A stretch of DNA of 64,000 bases from Fusibacter sp963666805. Lineage in GTDB: Bacteria; Bacillota; Clostridia; Peptostreptococcales; Acidaminobacteraceae. Below are positions 42,541 to 50,923 of this stretch, one piece after another. The stretch's first letter is position 1, and each line of letters opens with the position of its first letter. The position numbers and the translations under genes are program-made. The DNA is taken from NCBI GenBank assembly GCA_963666805.2, contig CAXXWR010000004.1, positions 248,001 through 312,000 of the forward strand. The letters are read 5' to 3'. The notes under the pieces were generated by a model, which saw nothing but the letters and a program-made list of their open reading frames with translations, was not told the origin of the DNA and ran no database searches.

Positions 42541-43644
42541 ATGTTAGATAAAAAGAAAGTAGTTGTTGGTATGAGTGGCGGCGTTGACAGTACTGTTGCA
42601 GCTTACCAACTTAAAAAGATGGGTTATGATGTGATTGGAATTAACATGAGGCTTTGGCAAGATGAGTTCTTAGAAGACATTCATTTGATGCATGATGGTG
42701 GTTGTTGCAGTCTGTCTTCTGTAGAAGATGCCAGAAGAGTCTGTGAACAAATTGGTATTCCTTTTTATGCTTTAGATTTTAAGGGCGTGTTTAAAGAAAC
42801 GGTGGTGGATTACTTTATAGAGGCCTATGAAAAAGGGACGACACCTAATCCTTGCATTGCTTGCAATAAATATGTTAAATTTGATGCCCTATTAGAAAAA
42901 GCACATCAGCTCGGTGCTTATTATGTTGCGACCGGACACTACGCTAAGATTTATTTTGATGAAGGTCATTCACGTTATGTGATTGAAAAATCAAATGCAA
43001 TTAAAAAAGATCAAACCTATGCACTTTATAATTTGACGCAAGATCAGCTTAAACATGTTTTGATGCCGCTTGGTGAATTTGAATCTAAAGAAGCTGTGAG
43101 GGAAATAGCAGGGCAATTTGATGTGGCCATGAGTCGCAAATCAGATAGTCAAGAAATTTGCTTTGTACCTGACCAAGATTATGTGGGATTTATCAACAGA
43201 AATGGGACAAAAGAAATTAAGCCTGGGGCGTTTGTTGATACATCAGGTGAAGTTTTAGGAGAACATCAAGGCATTATCAATTATACAGTTGGTCAAAGGA
43301 AAGGACTCGGTATTACCTTTGGTAAGCCTATGTATGTTGTCGATATAGATGTCGATCATAATCAAGTGGTTTTAGGAGATAATCAAGAAGTCTTTAGCCG
43401 AGAAGTTTATTCGACGCTTAATAATTTTGTTCTCTTTGATGAGTTGCGAGAACCTTTTGAATGTGAAGCTAAAATTCGTTACAGTGCTAAACCTTCAAAA
43501 TGTACCATCTACCCATTGGAAAATGGATGGGTGAAAACGGTTTTTGATTCACCAGAGCGTGCGATTACCCCAGGGCAAGCAATCGTCTTTTATAAAGATA
43601 ATTGGCTTGTAGGTGGTGGAACGATTGAAAGAAAACCGCAATAA
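42541..43644 (+). CDS. mnmA: tRNA 2-thiouridylase
   Basis: 367 residues. PP-loop VGMSGGVDSTVAA for ATP, first catalytic Cys in TPNPCIACNKYVKF, second in SQEICFVPDQDYVGF, and GQRKGLG, all typical of MnmA. It puts sulfur on the wobble uridine of Lys, Glu and Gln tRNAs. The upstream desulfurase gene probably supplies the sulfur. The ribosome site is weak (AAGGTG); translation may be helped by coupling to the upstream gene. Confidence 0.96.
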   Translation: MLDKKKVVVGMSGGVDSTVAAYQLKKMGYDVIGINMRLWQDEFLEDIHLMHDGGCCSLSSVEDARRVCEQIGIPFYALDFKGVFKETVVDYFIEAYEKGTTPNPCIACNKYVKFDALLEKAHQLGAYYVATGHYAKIYFDEGHSRYVIEKSNAIKKDQTYALYNLTQDQLKHVLMPLGEFESKEAVREIAGQFDVAMSRKSDSQEICFVPDQDYVGFINRNGTKEIKPGAFVDTSGEVLGEHQGIINYTVGQRKGLGITFGKPMYVVDIDVDHNQVVLGDNQEVFSREVYSTLNNFVLFDELREPFECEAKIRYSAKPSKCTIYPLENGWVKTVFDSPERAITPGQAIVFYKDNWLVGGGTIERKPQ

Positions 43645-43654
43645 AGTTTTATTT

Positions 43655-43687
43655 AACGCACGGAGAAATGAGCTTCGTGCGTTTTTA
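43655..43687 (+). terminator. Terminator after mnmA
   Basis: AACGCACG (43655-43662) pairs with CGTGCGTT (43676-43683), then T. Confidence 0.9.
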
Positions 43688-43811
43688 TATAAGCGTTATT
43701 TATTTAGAAAGTCGAAATATTAGTCTAGATTTTTTTGCCATATAGTCTATAATGTTTAGAGAACTTAAAAATGATGACATAAGCAAGTAAGAGAGAAAAG
43801 AGAGAAGAAAG

Positions 43812-45029
43812 ATGGAAGTATGGAAAAAGAATTTGTACATTTTATGGGTGACGCAGATCATTTCTCTGACGAGTTTTGGTTTTGGACTCCCTTTTATGCC
43901 CTTTTATATTCAAAAACTAGGGGTAACTGATCCAGATGCATTAAAACTCTATACAGGCATTTTAAGTGCTGCCCCTGCTATTACAATGGCTATTATGGCA
44001 CCTGTTTGGGGCTATTTGTCAGATCGTTATGGTAGAAAACTGATGATTCAACGTGCTATGTTTGGCGGTTTTGTGATTATCAGTTTAATGGGTCTGGTCA
44101 ATCATGTATGGCAGTTGGTTTTATTAAGACTTTTACAAGGGATGTTTACAGGAACAGTTACAGCTTCTTCAACGTTTGTGGCATCCAATACACCCGATAA
44201 TCAATTGTCATATGCACTTGGTTTTTTATCGTCTTCAACATTTATAGGCTACTCAGTAGGACCAACTATTGGAGGTTTGGTTGCAGAAGCATACGGTTAC
44301 CGAGCGAGCTTTATTGTAGGTGGCCTTTTGATGTTAATAGGTTTTATTATATTAACACGTTATCTTGTAGAGGATAAATCATCAATGGTAAAATCAAAAG
44401 TTAAAACAGAGCTGGCACCGCGAGGCGCTAAGATTAAAACAAGTCCATTGTCAATTCTCACAGGTCCAATTGTGATTTTATTGATTATGTTGGTTTTTCA
44501 TCGCATTACCCGCAGTGTCTTTAGCCCATTTTTACCCCTATTTATTCAAGAAAATGTGAGTGGTGATGGTGTGGTTTCGCTGACAGGTGTCATTAGTGGC
44601 GTTGTCGGTTTTATAACTGCTTTTTCAGCTATTATCATAGGGCGTATGGGGGACCGTTTTTCAAAGATCAATGTCATGTGGATCTTACTAGGACTCGGCT
44701 GTCTAGATGCAGTCTTTATCAATTTGAATCAATCGTGGATTGGGTTCTTAATTGGTTATTGTCTCCTGTTTTTCTTAATTGGAGGGGTTGAGCCAATGAT
44801 TACGTCCATGAGTGCCCAACGTGTATCTGCTGATAGACGTGGAACCCTTTTTGGTATCCAAGGGTTGATGGGAAGTATAGGGTGGTTGTTTTCACCGACC
44901 ATTGGGACTTATGTTTCTATTCAATTTGGTACGAAGAGTGTTTTATGGGTGATACTGGTGGCACTTGTTGTTAACTTTATACTGGTATCTTTAATCAAGT
45001 ATAAGGTCGTAAAAAGAGCAATGGAGTGA
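43812..45029 (+). CDS. MFS multidrug-type exporter
   Basis: 405 residues, 12 membrane segments. Motif A between helices 2 and 3 (APVWGYLSDRYGRKLMI) and an R-rich LLRLLQGMFTGTVTASSTFVA segment, plus GYSVGPTIGG (antiporter motif C type), mark the drug:H+ antiporter group DHA1. It probably exports a drug or metabolite. A deoxynucleoside kinase gene starts 26 bases after its stop. The ribosome site is AGAAG. Confidence 0.9.
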   Translation: MEVWKKNLYILWVTQIISLTSFGFGLPFMPFYIQKLGVTDPDALKLYTGILSAAPAITMAIMAPVWGYLSDRYGRKLMIQRAMFGGFVIISLMGLVNHVWQLVLLRLLQGMFTGTVTASSTFVASNTPDNQLSYALGFLSSSTFIGYSVGPTIGGLVAEAYGYRASFIVGGLLMLIGFIILTRYLVEDKSSMVKSKVKTELAPRGAKIKTSPLSILTGPIVILLIMLVFHRITRSVFSPFLPLFIQENVSGDGVVSLTGVISGVVGFITAFSAIIIGRMGDRFSKINVMWILLGLGCLDAVFINLNQSWIGFLIGYCLLFFLIGGVEPMITSMSAQRVSADRRGTLFGIQGLMGSIGWLFSPTIGTYVSIQFGTKSVLWVILVALVVNFILVSLIKYKVVKRAME

Positions 45030-45055
45030 TAACTTATTTTTTTGAAGGAGTTTTT

Positions 45056-45769
45056 ATGACGGGATTTATCTCAACAGAAGCTAAAAATTATTATAATGAA
45101 GGGAAGAGTAAAAATATGGCGATTGTGATAGATGGGATTATTGGTGCAGGTAAAACGACGATTGGCTATTTTTTAAGTCAAGAATTGGGTGTCCCTATTT
45201 TTGAAGAACTTAAAAGTGATGAAAAAGAGAGTTTAGCTCAAAGAATGTTGGACTGTTTTTATGAAGATCAGGCGAGATGGAGTGCCATTATTCAAGTGAT
45301 GTTCCTCAATGATCGTTTTAGAGATCTTAAAAAAATAGAAGCTGGTGGTGGACATGCTATTTTAGATCGTTCAATTTATGGAGATGAAATATTCGCTAAG
45401 ACTATCCATGATAGAGGACAAATGACAGAAGATGAGTTTACGATTTATCGTGACTTACTCCACCACATGTTAACTTTTGTAGAAGCACCAGATGTACTCA
45501 TCTACATTGATGTCACTGTGGATACGGCACTTGAAAGAATCAATAAACGCAGCCGTTCTACGGAAGGGGATTTAATAGAGAGAAACTATTTAGAAGATTT
45601 AAGAAGAAATTATGAAGCGTGGTTTGAAGCTTTTGACCTTTGCCCAAAAGTGAGATTAAATTTAAACGATAGTGCTTTGGATGAAAAGGGTGAGATTAAA
45701 GTAGAAGTAAAAGAAGAACTTCTTCGCCAAATCAAGCCTTATATTTCAAGTTATCAAACAAAAGCCTAG
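45056..45769 (+). CDS. Deoxynucleoside kinase (dGK/dAK/dCK type)
   Basis: 237 residues from ATG 45056 (GAAGGAG five bases upstream; the frame extends upstream into the exporter gene without a ribosome site). P-loop IDGIIGAGKTT, LDRSIYGD (the DRS motif that binds substrate), and the Arg-rich lid ERINKRSRSTEGDLIE. These enzymes phosphorylate salvaged deoxynucleosides in the cytoplasm. Ends at a strong terminator. Confidence 0.9.
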   Translation: MTGFISTEAKNYYNEGKSKNMAIVIDGIIGAGKTTIGYFLSQELGVPIFEELKSDEKESLAQRMLDCFYEDQARWSAIIQVMFLNDRFRDLKKIEAGGGHAILDRSIYGDEIFAKTIHDRGQMTEDEFTIYRDLLHHMLTFVEAPDVLIYIDVTVDTALERINKRSRSTEGDLIERNYLEDLRRNYEAWFEAFDLCPKVRLNLNDSALDEKGEIKVEVKEELLRQIKPYISSYQTKA

Positions 45770-45773
45770 CCAG

Positions 45774-45824
45774 TAAAAACGCCTAAATGAAGTGATTATA
45801 AGCATTTCATTTAGGCGTTTTTTT
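45774..45824. terminator. Strong bidirectional terminator
   Basis: AAAAACGCCTAAATGAA pairs with TTTCATTTAGGCGTTTTT through ~16 pairs, with T runs on both strands. Confidence 0.92.
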
Positions 45825-45869
45825 ATGTTCCGTTGGGAAAGTGATGAAAGATATGAGGAATTGAAAACT

Positions 45870-45896
45870 TAAATTATATATATTTCCAATTGATAA
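45870..45896 (+). promoter_or_regulatory. Possible sigma-D (flagellar) promoter
   Basis: TAAA (45870-45873), 15 bases, ATTGATAA (45889-45896), compared with the known TAAA-N15-GCCGATAA. It precedes a chemoreceptor gene, a typical sigma-D target. Confidence 0.4.
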
Positions 45897-45954
45897 TGAG
45901 TTTTTCTTTGTCAATATAGGGTAATATAGAATTATAAAAATGTGGGAGGTGCTG

Positions 45955-47664
45955 ATGAAAAACATAAAAATCAGATATAAGATTATATTATTAGCCTTAG
46001 TAATTATTCTTGTTTTTACTGCTGTTATTCTATTATACATAATTCCAACATCGAACAGAGTAATTGAAGAAAGAACAGCCATTAAACTTAAAAACTTGGT
46101 AGAGCTCACAGTAGCGGAAGTTGACCGAGAAGCTGCCCTTGTTGAAAGTGGCGAGAAGACTCTTGAAGAAGCGCAAGAAGATGCAAAGAATGTCATTAGA
46201 AGTCTACGTTATGAAGGAACGGAGTATTTTTGGATCAATGATTATAATGGCAAAATGATTATGCATGCTGTCAAACCAGAACTTGATAATACCGATGTTA
46301 TATCACTACAAGATCCAGACGGTAAATATTTGTTTCAAGAAATGGTGGATATTGTTAAGACGGAGGGTCAGGGTACTGTAGAATATCAATGGCCTAAGCC
46401 TGGAAGTGATAAAGATCAACCTAAAATGAGTTATGTGATTGGTTATGACAATTGGCAATGGATTATTGGGACAGGAATTTATATAGATGATTTAAGAGCG
46501 GTTGAGAGACAAATCAATATGAATGTACTGATTATTTCAGTGATTATTATTATCTTCTCTTTTGTGATTGTTTCCTTAATCGTTATTCCACTTAATAAGG
46601 ATCTCATGTCTATTATTCAAAGAACAGATGAATATAAAAACTTAGATTTTACAGAAGAAATTGCTCTTAATTCCAGAGATGAATTGGGGAGTATTGCTAG
46701 TTCTTTTAATAAAGTGAGTCAAGAATTAAAAATACTGGTTAAGAGTATGCTTCAAACCAGTCAAGAGTTATCACAGGAATCTCATGAAATGTCTCGTGAC
46801 ATTGGCAATTTAAGAAATTCTACAGGATCTACTTTCCAAAGTACATCTGATATTTCTGCCGTGATTGAAGAAACCAGTGCAGCAACCCAACAAGTAGCTG
46901 AAACCGTTGTTGAAGCCAAAGAAGCCATTACAGAAGTCGCTGAAAAGGCAACAGAAGGGGCTATGAAAGTGAGTGATGTGTCTAAACGTGCAGATAACCT
47001 TAGACAAAGTGCCCAAACGTCAAGCACTGATGCAAGAGAAGTCTTTGATGATGTGAAATCGAGACTTGAAATTGCAATTGGCAATGCGAAGAGAGTAGAT
47101 AAAATCAATGTTTTATTAGAAAACATCTTAAGCATCACATCTCAAACCAATTTACTGGCACTTAATGCGTCTATTGAGGCAGCAAGAGCAGGCGAATCAG
47201 GAAGAGGCTTTGCAGTTGTCGCTAACGAAGTTGGAAATCTTGCTGAACAATCGGCTGATATGGTGGAAAGCATCAAAGAAACCGTTGACTTTATCCAAGA
47301 TTCAGTGGCATCGCTCATTAATGATTCAAGCGAAATTTTAGACTTTATGGAATCAAGAGTGCTAAAAGATTATGATAAGCTTATTGATATTGGAAGACAA
47401 TACTCAGATGATGCACATACGTTTAACAGCATTATGCTTGAACTCAGTGCCATTAGTCAAGAACTTGCAAGTTCAATGGATACTATTTCTGAAAGTGTTA
47501 TGGAAGTTAGAAAAGCCACTGAACAAGAAGCGACAGAAGTTGAGAACATCCTTGAATTGACCAAAGATGTGTCGGATAAGACTGAACGTTTTAATGAAAT
47601 CATAGATGGAAACATTGAAATGGTCCGTGAGTTAGATGAAATGATCTCTAAATTTAAGATTTAG
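45955..47664 (+). CDS. Methyl-accepting chemotaxis protein with single Cache domain
   Basis: 569 residues from ATG 45955 (GGGAGGTG upstream; ATG 45940 has none). Membrane helix 1 (~8-31), an outer sCache_2-type domain (EYFWINDYNGKMIMHAVKP, then WQWIIGTGIYIDD), helix 2 (~186-210), HAMP, and a long coiled coil with the signalling tip QTNLLALNASIEAARAGE and GRGFAVVANEVGNLAEQS. It senses small molecules, often organic acids, and controls CheA. No chemotaxis gene is adjacent; probably monocistronic. Confidence 0.95.
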   Translation: MKNIKIRYKIILLALVIILVFTAVILLYIIPTSNRVIEERTAIKLKNLVELTVAEVDREAALVESGEKTLEEAQEDAKNVIRSLRYEGTEYFWINDYNGKMIMHAVKPELDNTDVISLQDPDGKYLFQEMVDIVKTEGQGTVEYQWPKPGSDKDQPKMSYVIGYDNWQWIIGTGIYIDDLRAVERQINMNVLIISVIIIIFSFVIVSLIVIPLNKDLMSIIQRTDEYKNLDFTEEIALNSRDELGSIASSFNKVSQELKILVKSMLQTSQELSQESHEMSRDIGNLRNSTGSTFQSTSDISAVIEETSAATQQVAETVVEAKEAITEVAEKATEGAMKVSDVSKRADNLRQSAQTSSTDAREVFDDVKSRLEIAIGNAKRVDKINVLLENILSITSQTNLLALNASIEAARAGESGRGFAVVANEVGNLAEQSADMVESIKETVDFIQDSVASLINDSSEILDFMESRVLKDYDKLIDIGRQYSDDAHTFNSIMLELSAISQELASSMDTISESVMEVRKATEQEATEVENILELTKDVSDKTERFNEIIDGNIEMVRELDEMISKFKI

Positions 47665-47725
47665 ACAGTTAAGAAGAAAGGCTATTAGAATTAATAAAAC
47701 AAGGATTCTATTATAATATAAGATG

Positions 47726-47767
47726 AAAAGAGGCTGACTTTTCCTAAGGGAAGAGTTGCCTCTTTTT
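47726..47767 (+). terminator. Terminator after the chemoreceptor gene
   Basis: AAAAGAGGC (47726-47734) pairs with GCCTCTTTTT (47758-47767). Confidence 0.85.
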
Positions 47768-47841
47768 GTGATTAAGATTATAACTTGGTAATCAGTGAAG
47801 ATGATTAAGGACGAGTAACCACAAAATATATGACTTTTTTA

Positions 47842-47872
47842 TTGACCTTCACCCAAGGTGAACCTTTAAGAT
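47842..47872 (+). promoter_or_regulatory. MerR-type promoter with 19-base spacer and operator
   Basis: TTGACC (47842-47847), 19-base spacer, TAAGAT (47867-47872). Within the spacer TTCACC-CAA-GGTGAA (47848-47862) is a perfect dyad. A 19-base spacer with a central dyad is the hallmark of MerR-family promoters, which the bound regulator untwists; the regulator is encoded two genes downstream. Confidence 0.85.
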
Positions 47873-47891
47873 AGGATTATGGAGGTAGTGT

Positions 47892-48437
47892 ATGACTATA
47901 AAATTGAGAAGTATGATAGTTGATGATCTAAAAAAATACGAGGAAATGAATCATCCTGATCGTTTGTTCCATGAATTCAATGGGCCCTATTTTAAAAGAG
48001 AATCTTTGGAAGAGTTACAAGACCGCATAAAGAGAATGTACAATGTATTCAATTCTGGCAAATCTGTTAAAGAACATTGTAAAATGATTGTGGATGCTTC
48101 TAATGATGAGTTGATTGGAGAAGTAAGTTGGTATTGGAAATCTGAGGAAACAAAATGGTTAGAAATAGGTGTTGTTATATTTAATGAGACTTATTGGGGA
48201 CGTGGTATTGGTTATGAAGCTATGCGTTTATGGATAGATAATGTATTTACTATTTTCCCTGATTTGGTGAGAATTGGTCTAACGACATGGTCTGGAAATG
48301 AAAGAATGATTAGCCTTTCAGAGAAATTGGGTATGAGGCAAGAGGCGTGTTTCAGAATGGCTAGAACTTATAATGGTAAATATTATGATTCTGTAAGTTA
48401 TGGTATACTAAAAAGTGAATGGCGTATGTCTCGGTGA
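47892..48437 (+). CDS. GNAT-family acetyltransferase, RimJ/RimL-like
   Basis: 181 residues. The acetyl-CoA loop is WGRGIGYEAMRLW (R-x-x-G-x-G type) and the C-terminal NERMISLSEKLGMRQEACFR is the usual end of the fold. It acetylates an amine of a protein, antibiotic or small molecule; the target is unknown. GGAGG ribosome site. It is the first gene after a MerR-type promoter and lies 11 bases ahead of the MerR-methyltransferase gene, so both are probably induced by the same ligand. Confidence 0.88.
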   Translation: MTIKLRSMIVDDLKKYEEMNHPDRLFHEFNGPYFKRESLEELQDRIKRMYNVFNSGKSVKEHCKMIVDASNDELIGEVSWYWKSEETKWLEIGVVIFNETYWGRGIGYEAMRLWIDNVFTIFPDLVRIGLTTWSGNERMISLSEKLGMRQEACFRMARTYNGKYYDSVSYGILKSEWRMSR

Positions 48438-48448
48438 AAGGATAGTTA

Positions 48449-49345
48449 ATGAATATAAAAGAAGTTGCAAGTACTTTTGGAGTAAAAGCAAACCAATTAA
48501 GGTTTTATGAGAAAAAGGGTCTGATTTTTCCCGAGAGAGATAAAAATAATTATAGAGTTTATTCTATGGATGATCTATTAAGATTGCAGGCTATATTAAC
48601 CTATCGCGCATTTGAATTATCAATAGAGGATATCAAAAACTTATTATCGGACGAGGTGAATCTGGAAACACAACTCTTTAAGCAACTGAGTATTGTTAAT
48701 GATACCATTCACAAGTATAGAATGATTCAAAGTTCTTTAGAGACGGTTATGGATGCATATTTGGACAATAAAACGAATAAGAAGTTCGAGTTTGAGATGA
48801 TTGAAGCAGGAAAGAAAATCGGTCAACAAATGAATGTCAAAAATAATTGGCGTGATCTATGGAACTTCGATGATTGGGCTGATAATTATGATACTAGTAT
48901 AAAAAATGATATTGGAAATTTGCACTTCTTTGATAATTATGATCAAGTATTAGATGAGGTCTATGAGATTAGCACTCAGAATTTTGAAAAAGGTAGTGTG
49001 CTAGATATAGGGACTGGTACAGGTAATCTTACTTGTAAATATCTGCTGTCAGGTTATGAAGTAATAGGTTTGGATCAATCTATAAAAATGTTGTTTACAT
49101 GTAAAAAGAAATGGCCTGATATGAAATTACGCTATGGGGAGTTTCTAAAATTACCATTTGAAAACAAAGCTTTTGATCGCATAGTAACAACATATGCCTT
49201 CCATCATTTGAATGAGGATGAGAAAGTAATCGCATTACATGAAATGAAACGTGTATTAAATGATAACGGTGAAATAGTGATTGGTGATATCATGTTTTGG
49301 GATGAAGCCCGTAAAAAAAGATTTATGAAGCTTGTGATGAGTTGA
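48449..49345 (+). CDS. MerR-family regulator fused to a SAM methyltransferase, C-terminus frameshifted
   Basis: 298 residues as read. Residues 1-70 are a MerR winged helix (IKEVASTFGVKANQLRFYEK, LSIEDIKNLL), followed by a dimerising helix and, from ~125, a class I methyltransferase with VLDIGTGTGNLTCK (SAM loop), VIGLDQS and RIVTTYAFHHL. The fusion regulates itself and the acetyltransferase gene upstream through the 19-base-spacer promoter; the methyltransferase part may bind or modify the inducer. After seven A (49313-49319) the frame ends early at TGA, while a natural-looking tail continues in the -1 frame to 49473. Confidence 0.85.
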   Translation: MNIKEVASTFGVKANQLRFYEKKGLIFPERDKNNYRVYSMDDLLRLQAILTYRAFELSIEDIKNLLSDEVNLETQLFKQLSIVNDTIHKYRMIQSSLETVMDAYLDNKTNKKFEFEMIEAGKKIGQQMNVKNNWRDLWNFDDWADNYDTSIKNDIGNLHFFDNYDQVLDEVYEISTQNFEKGSVLDIGTGTGNLTCKYLLSGYEVIGLDQSIKMLFTCKKKWPDMKLRYGEFLKLPFENKAFDRIVTTYAFHHLNEDEKVIALHEMKRVLNDNGEIVIGDIMFWDEARKKRFMKLVMS

Positions 49346-49473
49346 CTAAAAAAGTAATAGATGATGAATATTACTCTATTATAGCCTTATTAAGACCACA
49401 TATTAAAGCACTAAATATGAAAATTGATGTAAAGCAAATTGATGAGTTGATGTTCATTTTACGTTTATATTAG
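49320..49473 (+). pseudogene. Displaced C-terminal tail of the MerR-methyltransferase
   Basis: Reading from the A7 run in the -1 frame gives IYEACDELTKKVIDDEYYS and continues through LLRPHIKALNMKIDV to DELMFILRLY and TAG at 49471. One extra A would join it to the upstream frame as a 341-residue protein. This is a frameshift mutation, a base-calling slip in a homopolymer, or recoding. Confidence 0.75.
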
Positions 49474-49541
49474 CTCTTCCTTTTGGTGAGGCTTTTGTTC
49501 TATTGATTTCCGACTAGACTCAAGCATTGAAGAAAATATAA

Positions 49542-49588
49542 AAAACCCGCTAAAACTGTTGGAATTACAGTTTTGACGGGTTCTTTTA
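49542..49588. terminator. Bidirectional terminator
   Basis: AACCCG/CGGGTT outside and AAAACTGT/ACAGTTTT inside, with T and A runs on both sides; serves the MerR gene and the convergent ychF. Confidence 0.92.
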
Positions 49589-49609
49589 TGCTTAATATGT
49601 TGTTTCTAT

Positions 49610-50701
49610 TTATACGTTGAATCTAAAGAGCATCACATCGCCATCTTGTACGATGTATTCTTTACCTTCTAGTCTTACTTTGCCGGCTTCTTTAGCAGTT
49701 GCCATTGTACCAAATTCAACGAGATCATCATAAGCGATTGTTTCTGCACGAATAAAACCACGTTCGATATCTGTATGAATTTTACCAGCTGCTTGTGGTG
49801 CTTTCGTCCCTTTTTTGATGGTCCATGCTCTAACTTCTTGAGGACCAGCTGTTAAGAAACTGATTAGATTGAGTAAGCTATAGCTTGATTTAACCAATTG
49901 GTCAAGCCCTGATTCATTAAGACCAAGCTCTTCTAAGAAGCCAGCCTTATCTTCATCATCAAGTTCTGCGATTTCTTGTTCAACTTTACCACAGATGACA
50001 ACCACTTCTGCATTTTCTGATGCGGCGAAAGACTTAACTTCTTTGACAAAAGCGTTATCTTCACCAGCCATAATGTCGTCTTCTGAAACATTGGCACAGT
50101 AAATGACAGGTTTATAAGAAATCATATTAAGGGATTTGACGAATTCTTCTTCATCTTCTGTGAATTCAATCGTTCTAGCAGAAAGTCCTTCGTCGAGAGC
50201 TGCCTTAATTCTTTCTAAAATAGCGACTTCACCTTGAAGGGTTTTATCACCTTTCATTTGTTTTGTTGTTTTTTGAAGTCGTTTTTCAATCATATCTGCA
50301 TCTGCAAAGATAAGCTCAAGATTGATTGTTTCAATATCTTTGAGGGGTCCAATTTTACCATCCACGTGAACGACGTTTTCATCTTCAAAACATCTGACAA
50401 CGTGTATGATAGCAGCAACTTCTCTAATATGGCCTAAAAATTGATTTCCAAGACCTTCACCTTTAGATGCCCCTTTAACAAGACCTGCAATATCATAGAA
50501 TTCAATAGCTGTAGGAACACATTTTTTAGAATCGTACATTTTTTGAAGGACATTAAGTCTTTCATCTGGTACTGATACAACGCCTACATTGGGTTCGATG
50601 GTACAAAATGGGTAATTAGCACTTTCGGCACCTGCCTGAGTGATTGCGTTAAAAAGTGTGCTCTTACCTACATTTGGTAAGCCAACAATACCTAATTTCA
50701 T
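49610..50701 (-). CDS. ychF: Obg-family GTPase/ATPase YchF
   Basis: 363 residues, the usual family length. G1 GLPNVGKSTLFNAI, G3 DIAGLVKGASKGEGLGNQFL, altered G4-type ANVSEDD (which favours ATP in this family) and the C-terminal TGS-like tail (FIRAETIAYDDLVEFG). It is a ribosome-associated, universally conserved protein (OLA1/YchF). AAGGAAGG lies upstream of the ATG. Monocistronic. Confidence 0.97.
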   Translation of the reverse strand: MKLGIVGLPNVGKSTLFNAITQAGAESANYPFCTIEPNVGVVSVPDERLNVLQKMYDSKKCVPTAIEFYDIAGLVKGASKGEGLGNQFLGHIREVAAIIHVVRCFEDENVVHVDGKIGPLKDIETINLELIFADADMIEKRLQKTTKQMKGDKTLQGEVAILERIKAALDEGLSARTIEFTEDEEEFVKSLNMISYKPVIYCANVSEDDIMAGEDNAFVKEVKSFAASENAEVVVICGKVEQEIAELDDEDKAGFLEELGLNESGLDQLVKSSYSLLNLISFLTAGPQEVRAWTIKKGTKAPQAAGKIHTDIERGFIRAETIAYDDLVEFGTMATAKEAGKVRLEGKEYIVQDGDVMLFRFNV

Positions 50702-50815
50702 AATAGTTTCCTTCCTTTTATATCAACTTTATTTATTAAAATAATCATAAAACTTACATCATTAAATTATAAACCATTAACAGAACAATGTAAATAAGCT
50801 ATACTATAATGGAAC

Positions 50816-50868
50816 GTGTCTTATAAGAGACACTTAAGTCAATCATTTATTATCCATTTTGGGGATAA
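50816..50868. other. Two inverted repeats upstream of the M16 pair
   Basis: GTGTCT-N6-AGACAC (50816-50833) and TTATCC-N7-GGATAA (50850-50868) lie after a TATAAT at 50805-50810 and before the gene at 50924. They may be 5' leader hairpins or operator sites. Nothing else is seen in this gap. Confidence 0.4.
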
Positions 50869-50923
50869 AATGTTATGGGATAAACGACAATAAAAATTAT
50901 ATATAATTAGAAGAGGAAATCAT

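Noticed and set aside
49313..49320. Programmed -1 frameshift at A7-G
   Set aside because: In the zero frame the run does not give the standard X-XXY-YYZ slippery phase with full re-pairing and I see no strong stimulatory stem directly after it; a mutation or base-calling slip is simpler.
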